DNA from: JAAUTS01 sp034440395
GTDB taxonomy: Bacteria; Verrucomicrobiota; Verrucomicrobiia; Methylacidiphilales; JAAUTS01
Reading direction: 5' to 3'
Length of the DNA: 64,000 nt
Assembly (NCBI GenBank): GCA_034440395.1
Contig: JAWXBW010000017.1
Location: forward strand, 1-64,000
In this document: positions 8,624 through 17,699 of the stretch, piece by piece
Layout of the letters: every line of letters starts with the position of its first letter
Numbering within the stretch: position 1 is the first letter of the stretch
The notes under the pieces: generated by a model
What the model was told of the DNA's origin: nothing
Database searches by the model: none
What the model saw: only the letters and a program-made list of their open reading frames with translations
Position numbers and translations under genes: made by a program

Positions 8624-9280
8624 TTATGCAGCGCTACGACGGCGTAAGAAGACCAAAGCACCTAAGCCAAGAGCTAGTAAGGCATAGGTGGAGGGTTCAG
8701 GGATCTGCGAAAAACTAATATCCGTGACACCAATCAGATCGTTAAGGCTGCTGAACGTAAGAGTCACTACTTGTCCCGTTGCCTCTGCTCGCAGGTTTAA
8801 ATCGACAAAGTTAGGCAGTGCTGTTGGAGCCGCAGCTCCTGTTACGGTGAATGGTGTACCACCATTCGAGACCGAATAAGTTAGCGTCTCATCAGTCTGA
8901 AAGCCCGCCAGATTGAAAGACTCTAGTTTGACCAAGAATCCAGGATCAGCGGTGAATGTGATCGTATAAGGATCTGAGCTGTAGAGTACTGTCCCCAAAC
9001 CGCCATACTCAGGAGGGGTGCCAGTGGCCGTGAAGATACCACTACCACCGGTGGTGTATGCAACCGTGATGTTTGGCGTAAATGGTGCAGCCCCACCATA
9101 ATTATAAAGCCCCGTAACATTTGCTGTAACGTTGTCGCCATAACCCTGAGGCACAGCGGCGTCTTGTGTCAGAGGATCTCCATTAGCGAACTGAAAAACC
9201 AAGATGGTTGCTGCGGAGGCGGGGGGGGTAAGGGCCAGAGTCGTTATTAACACCGTCACATAGAGTAGTAGTTTTTTCAT
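8624..9280 (-). CDS. PEP-CTERM sorting-domain protein
   Basis: A secreted protein of about 218 residues. It has an N-terminal signal peptide ('MKKLLLYVTVLITTLAL', cleavage near 'PPASA') and a C-terminal PEP-CTERM tail: 'PEPSTYALLALGLG', a hydrophobic stretch, then 'FLRRRS'. Such tails are recognised by an exosortase and tie the protein to envelope or exopolysaccharide export. The middle is rich in Thr, Gly and beta-prone residues, with no enzyme motif. I chose the internal ATG at 9280 over 9298 because it begins a clean signal peptide. It is divergent from the LacI regulator, with a palindrome in the gap, so that regulator may control it. The function is unknown. Confidence 0.85.
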   Translation of the reverse strand: MKKLLLYVTVLITTLALTPPASAATILVFQFANGDPLTQDAAVPQGYGDNVTANVTGLYNYGGAAPFTPNITVAYTTGGSGIFTATGTPPEYGGLGTVLYSSDPYTITFTADPGFLVKLESFNLAGFQTDETLTYSVSNGGTPFTVTGAAAPTALPNFVDLNLRAEATGQVVTLTFSSLNDLIGVTDISFSQIPEPSTYALLALGLGALVFLRRRSAA

Positions 9281-9329
9281 AGGCGTAATATTTAGCACAC
9301 TTGCAATTGTTGAAGCTACAGGTATTATT

Positions 9330-9340
9330 GGAACCGTTCC
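9330..9340. promoter_or_regulatory. Palindromic site, possible LacI-type operator
   Basis: GGAACCGTTCC is a perfect odd-centred palindrome ending six bases before the ATG of the LacI-family gene, in the short divergent gap with the PEP-CTERM gene. LacI-family regulators commonly bind palindromes with a central CG and repress their own genes. The assignment as an operator is inference from symmetry and position. Confidence 0.4.
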
Positions 9341-9346
9341 GAACTT

Positions 9347-10387
9347 ATGACACCTCCTCCTCTCACCCTCCGAGATTTAGCGCGGCTGACTAAAACTAGT
9401 AAGGCCACGGTATCACGTGCCTTAAATTCTGGATATGGGGTTTCCGAAAAAACGCGGCTGCGGATCGTTAAGGCTGCCGCTAAACATCGTTTTCACTTAG
9501 ATCCCAAAATAAAGATGTTGATGTCGCATCTTGGTATGGCCAAGCCAAAGCGGCAATCCCTGAATCTAGCTTGGGTACAATATTCCAAAATTACGTTCAA
9601 CCCCGAAAAAACTTTTTGGTTGGAAAAAATCTGGGCTGGTGCCCAAGAGCGCGCGGAAGAGCTGGGATTTAACTTGGACGTCGTGATCGAAAATAACGCT
9701 GAGGTATCACCCGAACGCCTAAGCACAATCCTACTATCTCGGGGTATCGTAGGCCTCCTAGAACTACAATCTTTTCCTACTGGACTCTTTACGGAGTTTG
9801 ATCGCAGCCCTTTCGCTGTTTGTCGCATAAATAATTCAGCCCAAGACTTTGCTTTTGATCGCTCTGGCCCTCACCATTTTCATAACACTGGCCACCTCAT
9901 CAAGGAGCTGCTAGCTCTAGGTTACCAGCGTCCTGCCATTTTATTCGGAGTATTTATAGATGAACTGACGAGCAAGTCAGTCGTCTCACGGTTAGTCTAT
10001 GAGCAACTAAGCTGGAAGCCAGCCAACCGCATACCTTGGCTAGTGGATGACCCTTATTCGCCAGAAGGTCTCCGCGCGTTAATGAAGAAATGGAGACCTG
10101 ATGTTATCATTTGTTGTGACAACAATATGACCCAACGCCTAAAAGAAGCCGGCTTTGATGTACCCAAGGATATAGGCGTTGCACATATTAATTTAGCATC
10201 AGATGTCCCAGATTGGGGAGGAATCGACCAAAACCACCATCTAATTGGAGCAGAAGCGGTGGACATGTTGGTCAGACAAATAAACCGTGGTGAACGTGGA
10301 GAACCTAAACACCCCAAAGATCTGCTCATCACCGGTGCCATCCAGCAAGGAAAAACCCTAACTAAGCAGTCTAGGGTTAGCCATTAA
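9347..10387 (+). CDS. LacI-family transcriptional regulator
   Basis: A 346-residue repressor. The N-terminal helix-turn-helix is 'LRDLARLTKTSKATVSRAL' followed by 'SEKTRLRIVKAAAKH' (residues 7-50), the hinge region of LacI proteins. The rest resembles a periplasmic-binding-like sugar sensor, with segments such as 'GIVGLLELQ', 'GYQRPAILFG', 'DVIICCDNN' and 'VAHINLASDVPDWGGIDQN'. The last matches the conserved C-subdomain strand in which Asp and Gln contact the inducer. No Shine-Dalgarno sequence is visible before the ATG. It is divergent from the PEP-CTERM gene and near the GH4 glycosidase, so a carbohydrate effector is likely but not proven. Confidence 0.88.
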   Translation: MTPPPLTLRDLARLTKTSKATVSRALNSGYGVSEKTRLRIVKAAAKHRFHLDPKIKMLMSHLGMAKPKRQSLNLAWVQYSKITFNPEKTFWLEKIWAGAQERAEELGFNLDVVIENNAEVSPERLSTILLSRGIVGLLELQSFPTGLFTEFDRSPFAVCRINNSAQDFAFDRSGPHHFHNTGHLIKELLALGYQRPAILFGVFIDELTSKSVVSRLVYEQLSWKPANRIPWLVDDPYSPEGLRALMKKWRPDVIICCDNNMTQRLKEAGFDVPKDIGVAHINLASDVPDWGGIDQNHHLIGAEAVDMLVRQINRGERGEPKHPKDLLITGAIQQGKTLTKQSRVSH

Positions 10388-10492
10388 CGAATCACTCAAG
10401 GGAAAAGAGAAAGACGCCGTCCGAGAACATGCCTACCTCTCAGAGCTCTTAGTCTATTCCTACTGATGCTCTGTGCAACCTTGAGTTGATAG

Positions 10493-11188
10493 TTGGATGA
10501 GCTGTGCGACATTAAACGTGTGATAGAAATTACGGACTTAACTAAAAAATATATTTCAGGCGGCGGTAAGGTCATTTTAGCCTTAGACGCAGTTTCTCTC
10601 CATGTTGAGCAAGGCTCCTTTGTCGCAATTATGGGCCCTAGCGGTTGCGGAAAGAGCACGCTCCTCCATTGTCTAGGTGGATTGGATCAAGCGGACTCAG
10701 GTCAAATCTTTGTTGATAAGCAAAATCTGACCGATCTTTCTGAAGAAAAACTCACGCTCTATCGGCGAGACCGCATCGGTTTTGTTTTTCAATTTTTCAA
10801 TCTTTTACCCACCTTGACCGTCTGGGAAAACATCATATTACCCGTTACTCTAGGGGGGAAACTAGATGCTACCGTGGAAACCTACGCTACCCACCTTTTG
10901 CGCGAGACGGGCTTAGAGGAACGTCGTCACCACTTGCCTCACCAACTTTCTGGCGGTGAAATGCAGCGGGCTGCTCTAGCTCGTGCTCTCGTCAAAAAAC
11001 CCGCTCTCGTTTTAGGGGATGAACCCACCGGGAATCTGGATAGCGTCACGAGCGAGCGTCTGGTTTATTTATTAAAAAGCCTTTGTTATAAAGAAGGCAC
11101 CACACTCGTCGTTGTCACGCATAGCCACGAGTTGGCCTCTCATGCGGATCGTATTATCAGAATGCGTGACGGCAAGATTGAAGCCTAG
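10493..11188 (+). CDS. ABC transporter ATP-binding protein (LolD/MacB type)
   Basis: A 231-residue ATPase subunit. Walker A is 'GPSGCGKST' (about 48-56), the Q-loop is in 'IGFVFQFFNLLPTLTV', the signature is 'LSGGEMQRAALARAL', Walker B is 'LVLGDEPTGNLD', and the H-loop is in 'VVVTHSHE'. The FQFFNLLPTL segment is typical of the LolD/MacB branch, which works with FtsX-type permeases to move lipoproteins or shed substrates mechanically instead of pumping small solutes. The frame starts at a TTG (10493); a GTG at 10520 is an alternative and neither has a clear ribosome site. It is first in a three-gene operon with the permease 12 bases downstream and an AttH-like protein. Confidence 0.92.
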   Translation: MDELCDIKRVIEITDLTKKYISGGGKVILALDAVSLHVEQGSFVAIMGPSGCGKSTLLHCLGGLDQADSGQIFVDKQNLTDLSEEKLTLYRRDRIGFVFQFFNLLPTLTVWENIILPVTLGGKLDATVETYATHLLRETGLEERRHHLPHQLSGGEMQRAALARALVKKPALVLGDEPTGNLDSVTSERLVYLLKSLCYKEGTTLVVVTHSHELASHADRIIRMRDGKIEA

Positions 11189-11200
11189 CTGCGTAGATTC

Positions 11201-13759
11201 ATGAAGCTATTCCGACTATTTTTAACCCACAGTTGGCGTTATTACCGCAGGCACCGCATTTTAGCTGCACTTAATATCGTTGGCATTGCCTTAGGCATAA
11301 CGGTTTTCATCAGCATTCAGATCGTCAATCAAAGTGCCTTGAATGCCTTTAAGGCTTCTGTTGATCTGGTGGCGGGGCGAGCCAATCTTTCAGTTGAGGC
11401 CGAGGGCACACGTTTTGACGAATCGGTTTATCCATTACTAAAAAAATCTAAATCTATTTTAGAAGCTACTCCTGTGGTTGAGGAGTTCTGCTTATTGCCA
11501 GATTTTCCAGGTCAATACCTACATATACTAGGAGTGGATCCGTTTTCTGCCCGCGCATTAAATGTTTATGAACTTAGAGAACAAGATCAAGGCGCAGGGC
11601 TTTCTTTTTTCTCTGACCCCGAATCCATTGCCGTAACTGAAGAATTAGCCGACCGATTAAAACTTAAAATTAATGATAAAATTAAGATTCAAACAGGAAA
11701 AGGAATCGCCACTCTCCGCATAGCCGCGTTGATTAAATTCCGAGAAGATGCCGTCGGATCAAGCCCAGAGTTAGCGGTCATGGACATTGCTAATGTGCAG
11801 GATCGATTCTCCCTGCAAGGTAAATTGAACCGGATCGATTGCTTAGTCGAACCCGCCTGGCTCAATGATCCAGCTAACCTTCAATCCCTCAAGGAAGAGC
11901 TAGGCCAAGGCCTCCCCGGAAATGCCAGACTAACTGAACCGGGCCGGCGTGGTGCCCGCGTCGATAAAATGGTGGAAGCTTTTCAACTAAATCTTACCGC
12001 TCTATCCCTCATCGCCTTAGTCGTGGGAATGTTCCTTATCTATAACACCATGTCGGCCACCGTCGTTCGGCGTCGAGCCGAGATCGGACTCCTCCGTTCC
12101 ATCGGCTTGCAAGCGCGTGAGGTGCAGGCTTTGTTTTTAGGGGAAGCTTTATTGTTCGGAATGCTCGGGATCGTCTTGGGTTCGGTCTTAGGCATACTAC
12201 TTGCACAATTTCTTGTCGGTGCCGTGGCTCAAACTCTGACCTCTCTCTACATGTTAGTGCGGGTGAATGAACTCACCGTTTCCCCCAGTACAGTGGCACT
12301 GGCGGCGTTCGCTGGATTAGGGGCAGTGCTAGCTGCTGCATGGTTTCCCTCCCTTGAGGCGACTAAGGTCAAACCTGTCGAAGCCCTCTCTCTCGGTCAC
12401 CTTATTTTAAAGTCCATTCACTCCACAAAAAAATGGACTATCTACGCGCTAGGTCTTCTCGTGCTGGCCTGCCTCCTAGGTTACTTAAGCCTAAGCCTCG
12501 GCTGGAAATGGTTAAGTTTTGGCTCTGCCCTTTCGGCTTTGTTAGGCATGGCCTTCTTCGTGCCAGATTTAAGTAAAACAATTTCCCAGATAAAAATGTC
12601 GAAACCACTCACCCTTGTCTTAGCTCTGCGTAACTTTGGTAACTCGTTGCACCGCAATTCCGTCACTGCCGCCGCTCTAGTTACGGCTGTGAGTATGGTG
12701 CTGGGCATATCGATTATGATTCACAGCTTCCGCATTACGGTGGACTCATGGATAGGGCGCACCATCCAAGCCGATCTCTACATAGCCCCAGCCTCTAATC
12801 TCTTGATCGGAATGGGAGAACGGATCCCACAAGAAGTCGTAGAGAAAGTTAAACGCTTGAGCCAAGGCTCCGAGTTTAACGCCTATCGTGAAATACGTGT
12901 CCAGTTAGGAGATCAACCCGTTAAGCTTTCTTCGGCAGATGTTCAGATGGTGCGTAAACATCACCGTTTCCGCATCATTGCAGGATCAGATGAGGGGATT
13001 GAAATGCCCAGTGATCCCCAGAAAGTCATGGTGAGTGAGGCTTTTGCTCGACAGCATACTAAGCAGGTCGGTGACCATTTCAAATTAGCTACGCCTGATG
13101 GAGAAAAAACGATCATCGTTGCTGCAGTCTATGAGGACTTCACAACTGATCGCGGACTGATTTTTATGGATTCTAAAATATATCAAGCCCTCTGGCGAGA
13201 TACCGAGGCGAACAGTCTAGCGCTTTACTTTACCTCAGAGATTGATTCGCTCTCATTGCAACAAAACCTTAGCCGTGAGCTCGCCAGCTCGGGTCAATAT
13301 CTTGTTTACTCCAACAAAAAAATTCGTGATGAAGCTATGCGCATTTTCGATCAAACATTTGCGGTCACCCACTTACTCCGTTTCATTTCTCTCCTCGTTG
13401 CGGGCATAGGAATATTTCTTAGCATTAGTATTTTGACTTCAGAACGTCAACGTGAGATCGCTGTCTTGCGTGCAATTGGGGGTAGTCGCAGTCAGGTGGT
13501 GAAAATTATTCTTTGGGAATCAGCCTTGCTAGGATCTGTCAGTGCAATTTTGGGAACGATCGGAGGTTTTGTGCTGGCGGTGATTCTAACCTATGTGATT
13601 AATGTCTCGTTTTTCGGTTGGACGATTGAGTGGGCTACGCCGTGGCTGACCGTTTTACTAACGCCCCTTTTTGTTGTGCTGACGGCCTTACTTTCTGCGT
13701 TCTACCCAGCTTGGAAAGCAGCGCATAAAGAAATCGCCAACGCCGTGAGGGAGGAATGA
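11201..13759 (+). CDS. FtsX-type ABC transporter permease
   Basis: An 852-residue inner-membrane protein with two FtsX-type permease units. The N-terminal helix spans 'RILAALNIVGIALGITVF', followed by a periplasmic MacB-like domain. Three helices then lie near residues 270-390, including the motif 'RRRAEIGLLRSIGLQAREV'. A second set follows, with another periplasmic domain and a C-terminal triplet near 'SERQREIAVLRAIGGSRSQV'. The two R-E-I-x-x-L-R-x-I-G motifs are the cytoplasmic coupling segments that meet the ATPase. It is directly after the ATP-binding gene and one base before the AttH-like gene. The substrate is unknown; the operon type is associated with lipoprotein or lipid-linked cargo. 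Confidence 0.9.
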   Translation: MKLFRLFLTHSWRYYRRHRILAALNIVGIALGITVFISIQIVNQSALNAFKASVDLVAGRANLSVEAEGTRFDESVYPLLKKSKSILEATPVVEEFCLLPDFPGQYLHILGVDPFSARALNVYELREQDQGAGLSFFSDPESIAVTEELADRLKLKINDKIKIQTGKGIATLRIAALIKFREDAVGSSPELAVMDIANVQDRFSLQGKLNRIDCLVEPAWLNDPANLQSLKEELGQGLPGNARLTEPGRRGARVDKMVEAFQLNLTALSLIALVVGMFLIYNTMSATVVRRRAEIGLLRSIGLQAREVQALFLGEALLFGMLGIVLGSVLGILLAQFLVGAVAQTLTSLYMLVRVNELTVSPSTVALAAFAGLGAVLAAAWFPSLEATKVKPVEALSLGHLILKSIHSTKKWTIYALGLLVLACLLGYLSLSLGWKWLSFGSALSALLGMAFFVPDLSKTISQIKMSKPLTLVLALRNFGNSLHRNSVTAAALVTAVSMVLGISIMIHSFRITVDSWIGRTIQADLYIAPASNLLIGMGERIPQEVVEKVKRLSQGSEFNAYREIRVQLGDQPVKLSSADVQMVRKHHRFRIIAGSDEGIEMPSDPQKVMVSEAFARQHTKQVGDHFKLATPDGEKTIIVAAVYEDFTTDRGLIFMDSKIYQALWRDTEANSLALYFTSEIDSLSLQQNLSRELASSGQYLVYSNKKIRDEAMRIFDQTFAVTHLLRFISLLVAGIGIFLSISILTSERQREIAVLRAIGGSRSQVVKIILWESALLGSVSAILGTIGGFVLAVILTYVINVSFFGWTIEWATPWLTVLLTPLFVVLTALLSAFYPAWKAAHKEIANAVREE

Positions 13760-13760
13760 G

Positions 13761-14882
13761 ATGAGTTTCAGATTTTTAATTTTATATTTTTACTTAATAA
13801 TTGGCAGTAATTCTGTGGGCTTAGCTCAGGATGGGCAGCCATGGCGAAAAGCGGTAGCCCCTTGGGATTGGCAGTTTCCTCGGGATCATGGCTCGCATCC
13901 AGAGTTTCAAACAGAGTGGTGGTATTTCACGGGTAATTTGCAAGATGAGAAGGGTCGGCCTTTTGGCTATCAGCTCACCTTCTTCCGGCAGGGCGTGCTC
14001 AAGAATCCGCAACAGAAAAGTGCTTGGGCTTTACGTGATATATATTTTGCTCACTTTGCCGTAAGCGATATTCAAGATAATCAGTTTCATTTTTTTGAGC
14101 GCAACAGTCGCGGCGCTCTGGGTCTAGCTGATTACAGTCAGGCAGGCATGAACATCCGCTTAGAGGATTGGAAGCTGACACAGACAGGGAAAGATAGCTT
14201 TAACTTCGCAGCGCAGGGGGCTGGGGTGGAGTTGAAGTTAAATCTAAAAATGGCTAAACCCAAAGTTTTTCATGGAAATAAAGGGCTCAGTCAAAAATCA
14301 GCTGAAGTTGGTAATGCTTCCTACTATTACAGCTACACCCGCATGGAGAGTGAAGGGATTCTGAAATTAAAAGAACGCAAATTTAGGGTTCAGGGGAAAA
14401 GCTGGTTTGATCATGAAATCTCTAGCAGCTTTCTGGCGCACAATCATGTCGGTTGGGATTGGTTTTCTATTCAACTCGATTCGGGCGAAGACATCATGCT
14501 TTATAAATTACGTTTACGTGAAGGAGGGTCTGATCCGTATTCGCATGGCAGTCTTATTGAAATAGATGGAACGAAGAAAGATTTAAAATTAGACGATTAT
14601 AAAATTAAAGTAACTAAGCATTGGAAGAGCGGAAAGAGTCAGGGAATTTACCCCGCAGGTTGGCGGGTGGAAATACCCTCGGAGCAAATTAATCTTACGA
14701 TCACACCTGCTATGGCGGATCAGGAATTACGTTTAAAGGGATTAGGTGCGATCAACTATTGGGAAGGAAGTTGTGTTATTGAAGGAGTAAGAAAAGGTCA
14801 ACCCGTGCGAGGACGTGGCTACGTCGAGCTGACGGGATATGCTGGTGAGCTGGGAACGCAAGGCCGGAGTTTGAGAGAGTAG
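13761..14882 (+). CDS. AttH/CrtC-like lipocalin-type secreted protein
   Basis: A 373-residue protein with an N-terminal signal segment ('FLILYFYLIIGSNSVGLAQ'). The opening 'DWQFPRDHGSHPEFQTEWWY' region, 'RPFGYQLTFFRQG' and 'GKSWFDHEISSSFL' are hallmarks of the AttH/carotenoid 1,2-hydratase (CrtC) family, a double lipocalin-like beta-barrel. No carotenoid genes are nearby. In ABC operons of this layout, AttH-like proteins are encoded after an FtsX permease and probably act in the periplasm with it. The ATG at 13761 is one base after the permease stop, so the two are translationally coupled. The molecular role is not established. Confidence 0.83.
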   Translation: MSFRFLILYFYLIIGSNSVGLAQDGQPWRKAVAPWDWQFPRDHGSHPEFQTEWWYFTGNLQDEKGRPFGYQLTFFRQGVLKNPQQKSAWALRDIYFAHFAVSDIQDNQFHFFERNSRGALGLADYSQAGMNIRLEDWKLTQTGKDSFNFAAQGAGVELKLNLKMAKPKVFHGNKGLSQKSAEVGNASYYYSYTRMESEGILKLKERKFRVQGKSWFDHEISSSFLAHNHVGWDWFSIQLDSGEDIMLYKLRLREGGSDPYSHGSLIEIDGTKKDLKLDDYKIKVTKHWKSGKSQGIYPAGWRVEIPSEQINLTITPAMADQELRLKGLGAINYWEGSCVIEGVRKGQPVRGRGYVELTGYAGELGTQGRSLRE

Positions 14883-14890
14883 AACTCTAA

Positions 14891-17344
14891 TCAGGGCGAT
14901 GTAATTCTCAAGCGTAAGAAGCGTTTAGGATCTGATCCTACTGCGATGGAGGCGGTGGGGTTGATGCCAGTGCCTTGGTTAACGCCAGTAGTTGACCAGC
15001 TATTGGCCGCAAGGGTAGTGGAGGTTTCTACCACATAGGTTAGGTCGGTTCTAAGTTTAGAATAGCTCAGGGTTAAATTACCGCTGGCAAGATCGAGAAC
15101 GGGGAGGGGGACAGAGGTAGTTATTTTGGGATTCGTGCTGAGGGCATATTCTAACAAATTAGTAGCTCCGTCGGAATCAGGGTCAGCATTATTACTGCTG
15201 ATTAACGGGTTAGAAAGTTCTGCTGCGGTAAATGAATTAAAACGCCAGTTTTCGATTCCTGTGCTGTAGGTAGTGCCGAGGAGTTTAACCGTAACACCCC
15301 GAAGTGAGCCGAGGTCACTGGCACCTCGATCAGCGACTTGTACTTGCCATGTGCCGTTCGACTTTTCACCCCAATGGTGGACGGTGGTAAAAGTATAGGA
15401 TTCATTCGTGACAGCGGTATCATCGGCATCGCGAGGAATGGCGAGGACACTTTTTTTTCCAGAAGGTGAGGTGAGGATGCACTCAAGATCGCCCCTGAAT
15501 TGGTGGGTATAGGTTAGGGTCACCTCCACATGTTCCACTCGCAGGGTGGAAGTAGTAAAATTAAAGCTGCGAGTGATTCCTGTGGCATTATTATCAGGAA
15601 TGTTGGTAATAGTGCTGTCCGTTAGTTGCGTAGATGTTTCAGGACGTAGGTTGACCCAATTGGTAATTAGGTTAGCCGCTGCTTCAGCGTTAATAAGGCC
15701 AGCACCAAACTTGTGGTTGAATGAAAAACCTGCTCCGTTGATGAACCAATCAGTGTCCGCAGGGGTGACTTTAGTCGCACTCCGTAGAAGAACTTCCTTC
15801 AGATCGCGCCAGCCTAGGTTGGGATTTTTTTGTAAGAGTAAAGCGCAGACGCCAGAGACGAGAGGTGTTGCTGCAGAGGTTCCGTTAAATGTGCTGTCGT
15901 AATTACCCGCTAAGCCCGAGCCTGTATTGTAGCCTGCAGTAGAAGTGCGATCGGTTGTCGTAATGTCCAGGGTGCCGGCATCGCCGCCTGAGGGGGCTGT
16001 GACGAGAAGGTTTGATCCTGACTCACTGTAGTAGGCTTGGCGCCCGAGATTGTCTAGGGCAGCGACCCCGATAACAAAGCGAGATGAGCAATAACTATCA
16101 AAATTCGAGTAGTCTCCATCCGTTCTCCCATTGCCACCTGCAAAGACAAAGATGGTCCCTTTACCGCCACGGCCTGAAACCACGGCATTCGCTAAGGCGG
16201 CTTGGCCGAGGGAGCCGAGACCACCGATAACATCTCCGTCGTCTCCTTGTCCCCAACTATTGCTTTTAATTTGGATGATGGCGTTGGCTCGGGTGAAGGC
16301 GTCGGCTTCATCAGCATCTGTGATAGCCGCCGCAATGAGTCGGAAGCCTACGAGCGTGGCTTGAGGTGCTGCGCCAGAAACGCCTAGGTTATTATTACCA
16401 ACTGCAGCGGCAATGCCTGCGCAGGCGGTGCCGTGGTTGTCGTCTGCAGCAACAGGGTTAGGGTTAATATTGTCAGGCGTAGCGTTCCAGTTATAGCCAT
16501 TCTGCGTATCCACGTTAGCGTTGAGGTCGGGATGAAGGGTTTCTAGGCCATCATCAATGATAGCGATACGAATCCCTGAACCCCGAAACCCTGCGCCGCC
16601 GAAGGTGCCCCAAACATTTTCGACCTTAGAATCAATACCTATTAAGCCACCACTTTGACCTGTATTTTTCAGGTGCCATTGTTGATTGATGAGGGTGTCG
16701 TTAGGTAGACTTTTCCTAGATTTCCACGTAGCTAACAACGGCGTGGCATAGGTGACGCCAGCGAGAGACTCCAGCTCGTCCGAGGCCTCGATGGATTGGC
16801 CACTCTCGCTAAGCGTAACGATACGATAGTCGGGAGCATAGCTGGGTGTCTCGATTCGGGTTGCGGGAGGATAGTTAAGAATTTTTTTGGGGTTATTGAC
16901 TTTGACTAGAACTTCCTTAGTCAGGATGCTGCGGTTGCTTTTAGTCTGAGGTTTGTCTTTAAAGTAGAGGACAAGACTGGTGGGTATGTGTGTAGTTTTT
17001 TCAAGTTCTCTGGCGTAACTTTTTAAAGAGGCGAGATCTTTCTGTGGAGGGATGGGCAGGATTTTCTCTTCGCCCAAATGGTTTTGGGAATAGAGTTCAC
17101 TCAGTGAGACGACGTAGGTTTTGTCCTGCCCGTTGGAGGAAATAAAAAGTTCCGGAGCGGGATTTTCTGGTGTCGAGAATGAAGTTGCACGTGGGATTTT
17201 ACTAGAAACTGATCCAGTAGAACTAGGTGGGCTCGACGGATTGACTGAGGTGCTGACTTGTTTTGCCTCCTCGTGCTGGACGAAGGTAAAGTAATTAAAG
17301 GTAACTGCGCCTAGTAAGAGGACTAATAAAAGAATCTTGCGCAT
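14891..17344 (-). CDS. Subtilisin-like serine protease (S8) with P-domain
   Basis: A secreted protease of about 817 residues. The N-terminal 'MRKILLLVLLLGAVTF' is a signal peptide or anchor. A propeptide-like stretch follows to about residue 210. The S8 catalytic triad is visible: Asp in 'AIIDDGLETLHPDL' (about 265), His in 'DNHGTACAG' (about 303) and Ser in 'FNGTSAATPLVSG' (about 487). A proprotein convertase P-domain follows ('FRGDLECILTSPSG', 'GTWQVQVADRGASDLGSL'), as in kexin-like enzymes, and a C-terminal region shaped like a repeat unit ends at 'RITSP'. I prefer the ATG at 17344 over the GTG at 17359 because it starts the signal peptide. It converges with the AttH-like gene with eight bases between. 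Confidence 0.9.
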   Translation of the reverse strand: MRKILLLVLLLGAVTFNYFTFVQHEEAKQVSTSVNPSSPPSSTGSVSSKIPRATSFSTPENPAPELFISSNGQDKTYVVSLSELYSQNHLGEEKILPIPPQKDLASLKSYARELEKTTHIPTSLVLYFKDKPQTKSNRSILTKEVLVKVNNPKKILNYPPATRIETPSYAPDYRIVTLSESGQSIEASDELESLAGVTYATPLLATWKSRKSLPNDTLINQQWHLKNTGQSGGLIGIDSKVENVWGTFGGAGFRGSGIRIAIIDDGLETLHPDLNANVDTQNGYNWNATPDNINPNPVAADDNHGTACAGIAAAVGNNNLGVSGAAPQATLVGFRLIAAAITDADEADAFTRANAIIQIKSNSWGQGDDGDVIGGLGSLGQAALANAVVSGRGGKGTIFVFAGGNGRTDGDYSNFDSYCSSRFVIGVAALDNLGRQAYYSESGSNLLVTAPSGGDAGTLDITTTDRTSTAGYNTGSGLAGNYDSTFNGTSAATPLVSGVCALLLQKNPNLGWRDLKEVLLRSATKVTPADTDWFINGAGFSFNHKFGAGLINAEAAANLITNWVNLRPETSTQLTDSTITNIPDNNATGITRSFNFTTSTLRVEHVEVTLTYTHQFRGDLECILTSPSGKKSVLAIPRDADDTAVTNESYTFTTVHHWGEKSNGTWQVQVADRGASDLGSLRGVTVKLLGTTYSTGIENWRFNSFTAAELSNPLISSNNADPDSDGATNLLEYALSTNPKITTSVPLPVLDLASGNLTLSYSKLRTDLTYVVETSTTLAANSWSTTGVNQGTGINPTASIAVGSDPKRFLRLRITSP

Positions 17345-17451
17345 GATTGATTTATACACAAACCCGTGGGGATAGTGATTTAAAAATGATTCAAACCAGA
17401 AAATTTACCTTAACGCCATAAAGTAGGTTTTACGATCACTGGGTTAAACGT

Positions 17452-17691
17452 ATGTTTCAAACAGTCGTTTATGATCACATCACCACATACGTCTTCAGCA
17501 AAAGTATTCCTGATGTGTCTCAAGAAGACATCTACTGGCGCATTCATTTTACGTGCGACGCTATGATTCACAGCTCCTGCCACCATAAGGAATTAACCAA
17601 TCTTTCTTCAGGACTTTGTAAAATGGATTTTGAATCCGCTTTAAAACGGCTCATTGATTATGCTGCGGCGGGGATCGTTGTTAAAAGTTAA
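17452..17691 (+). pseudogene. C-terminal remnant of a TetR-family regulator
   Basis: A 79-residue frame that resembles the effector-binding C-terminus of TetR/AcrR repressors: 'DIYWRIHFTCDAMIHSS', then 'SSGLCKMDFESALKRL' and 'IDYAAAG'. The N-terminal helix-turn-helix is absent; the frame upstream meets a stop (TAA at about 17420) and then the subtilase gene. TetR regulators often sit at the head of RND efflux operons. The next sequences are remains of an outer-membrane factor and a fusion protein, so this is most simply the tail of the operon's own repressor. If translated from its ATG it would lack DNA-binding ability. Confidence 0.6.
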
Positions 17692-17699
17692 AGAGCTTC

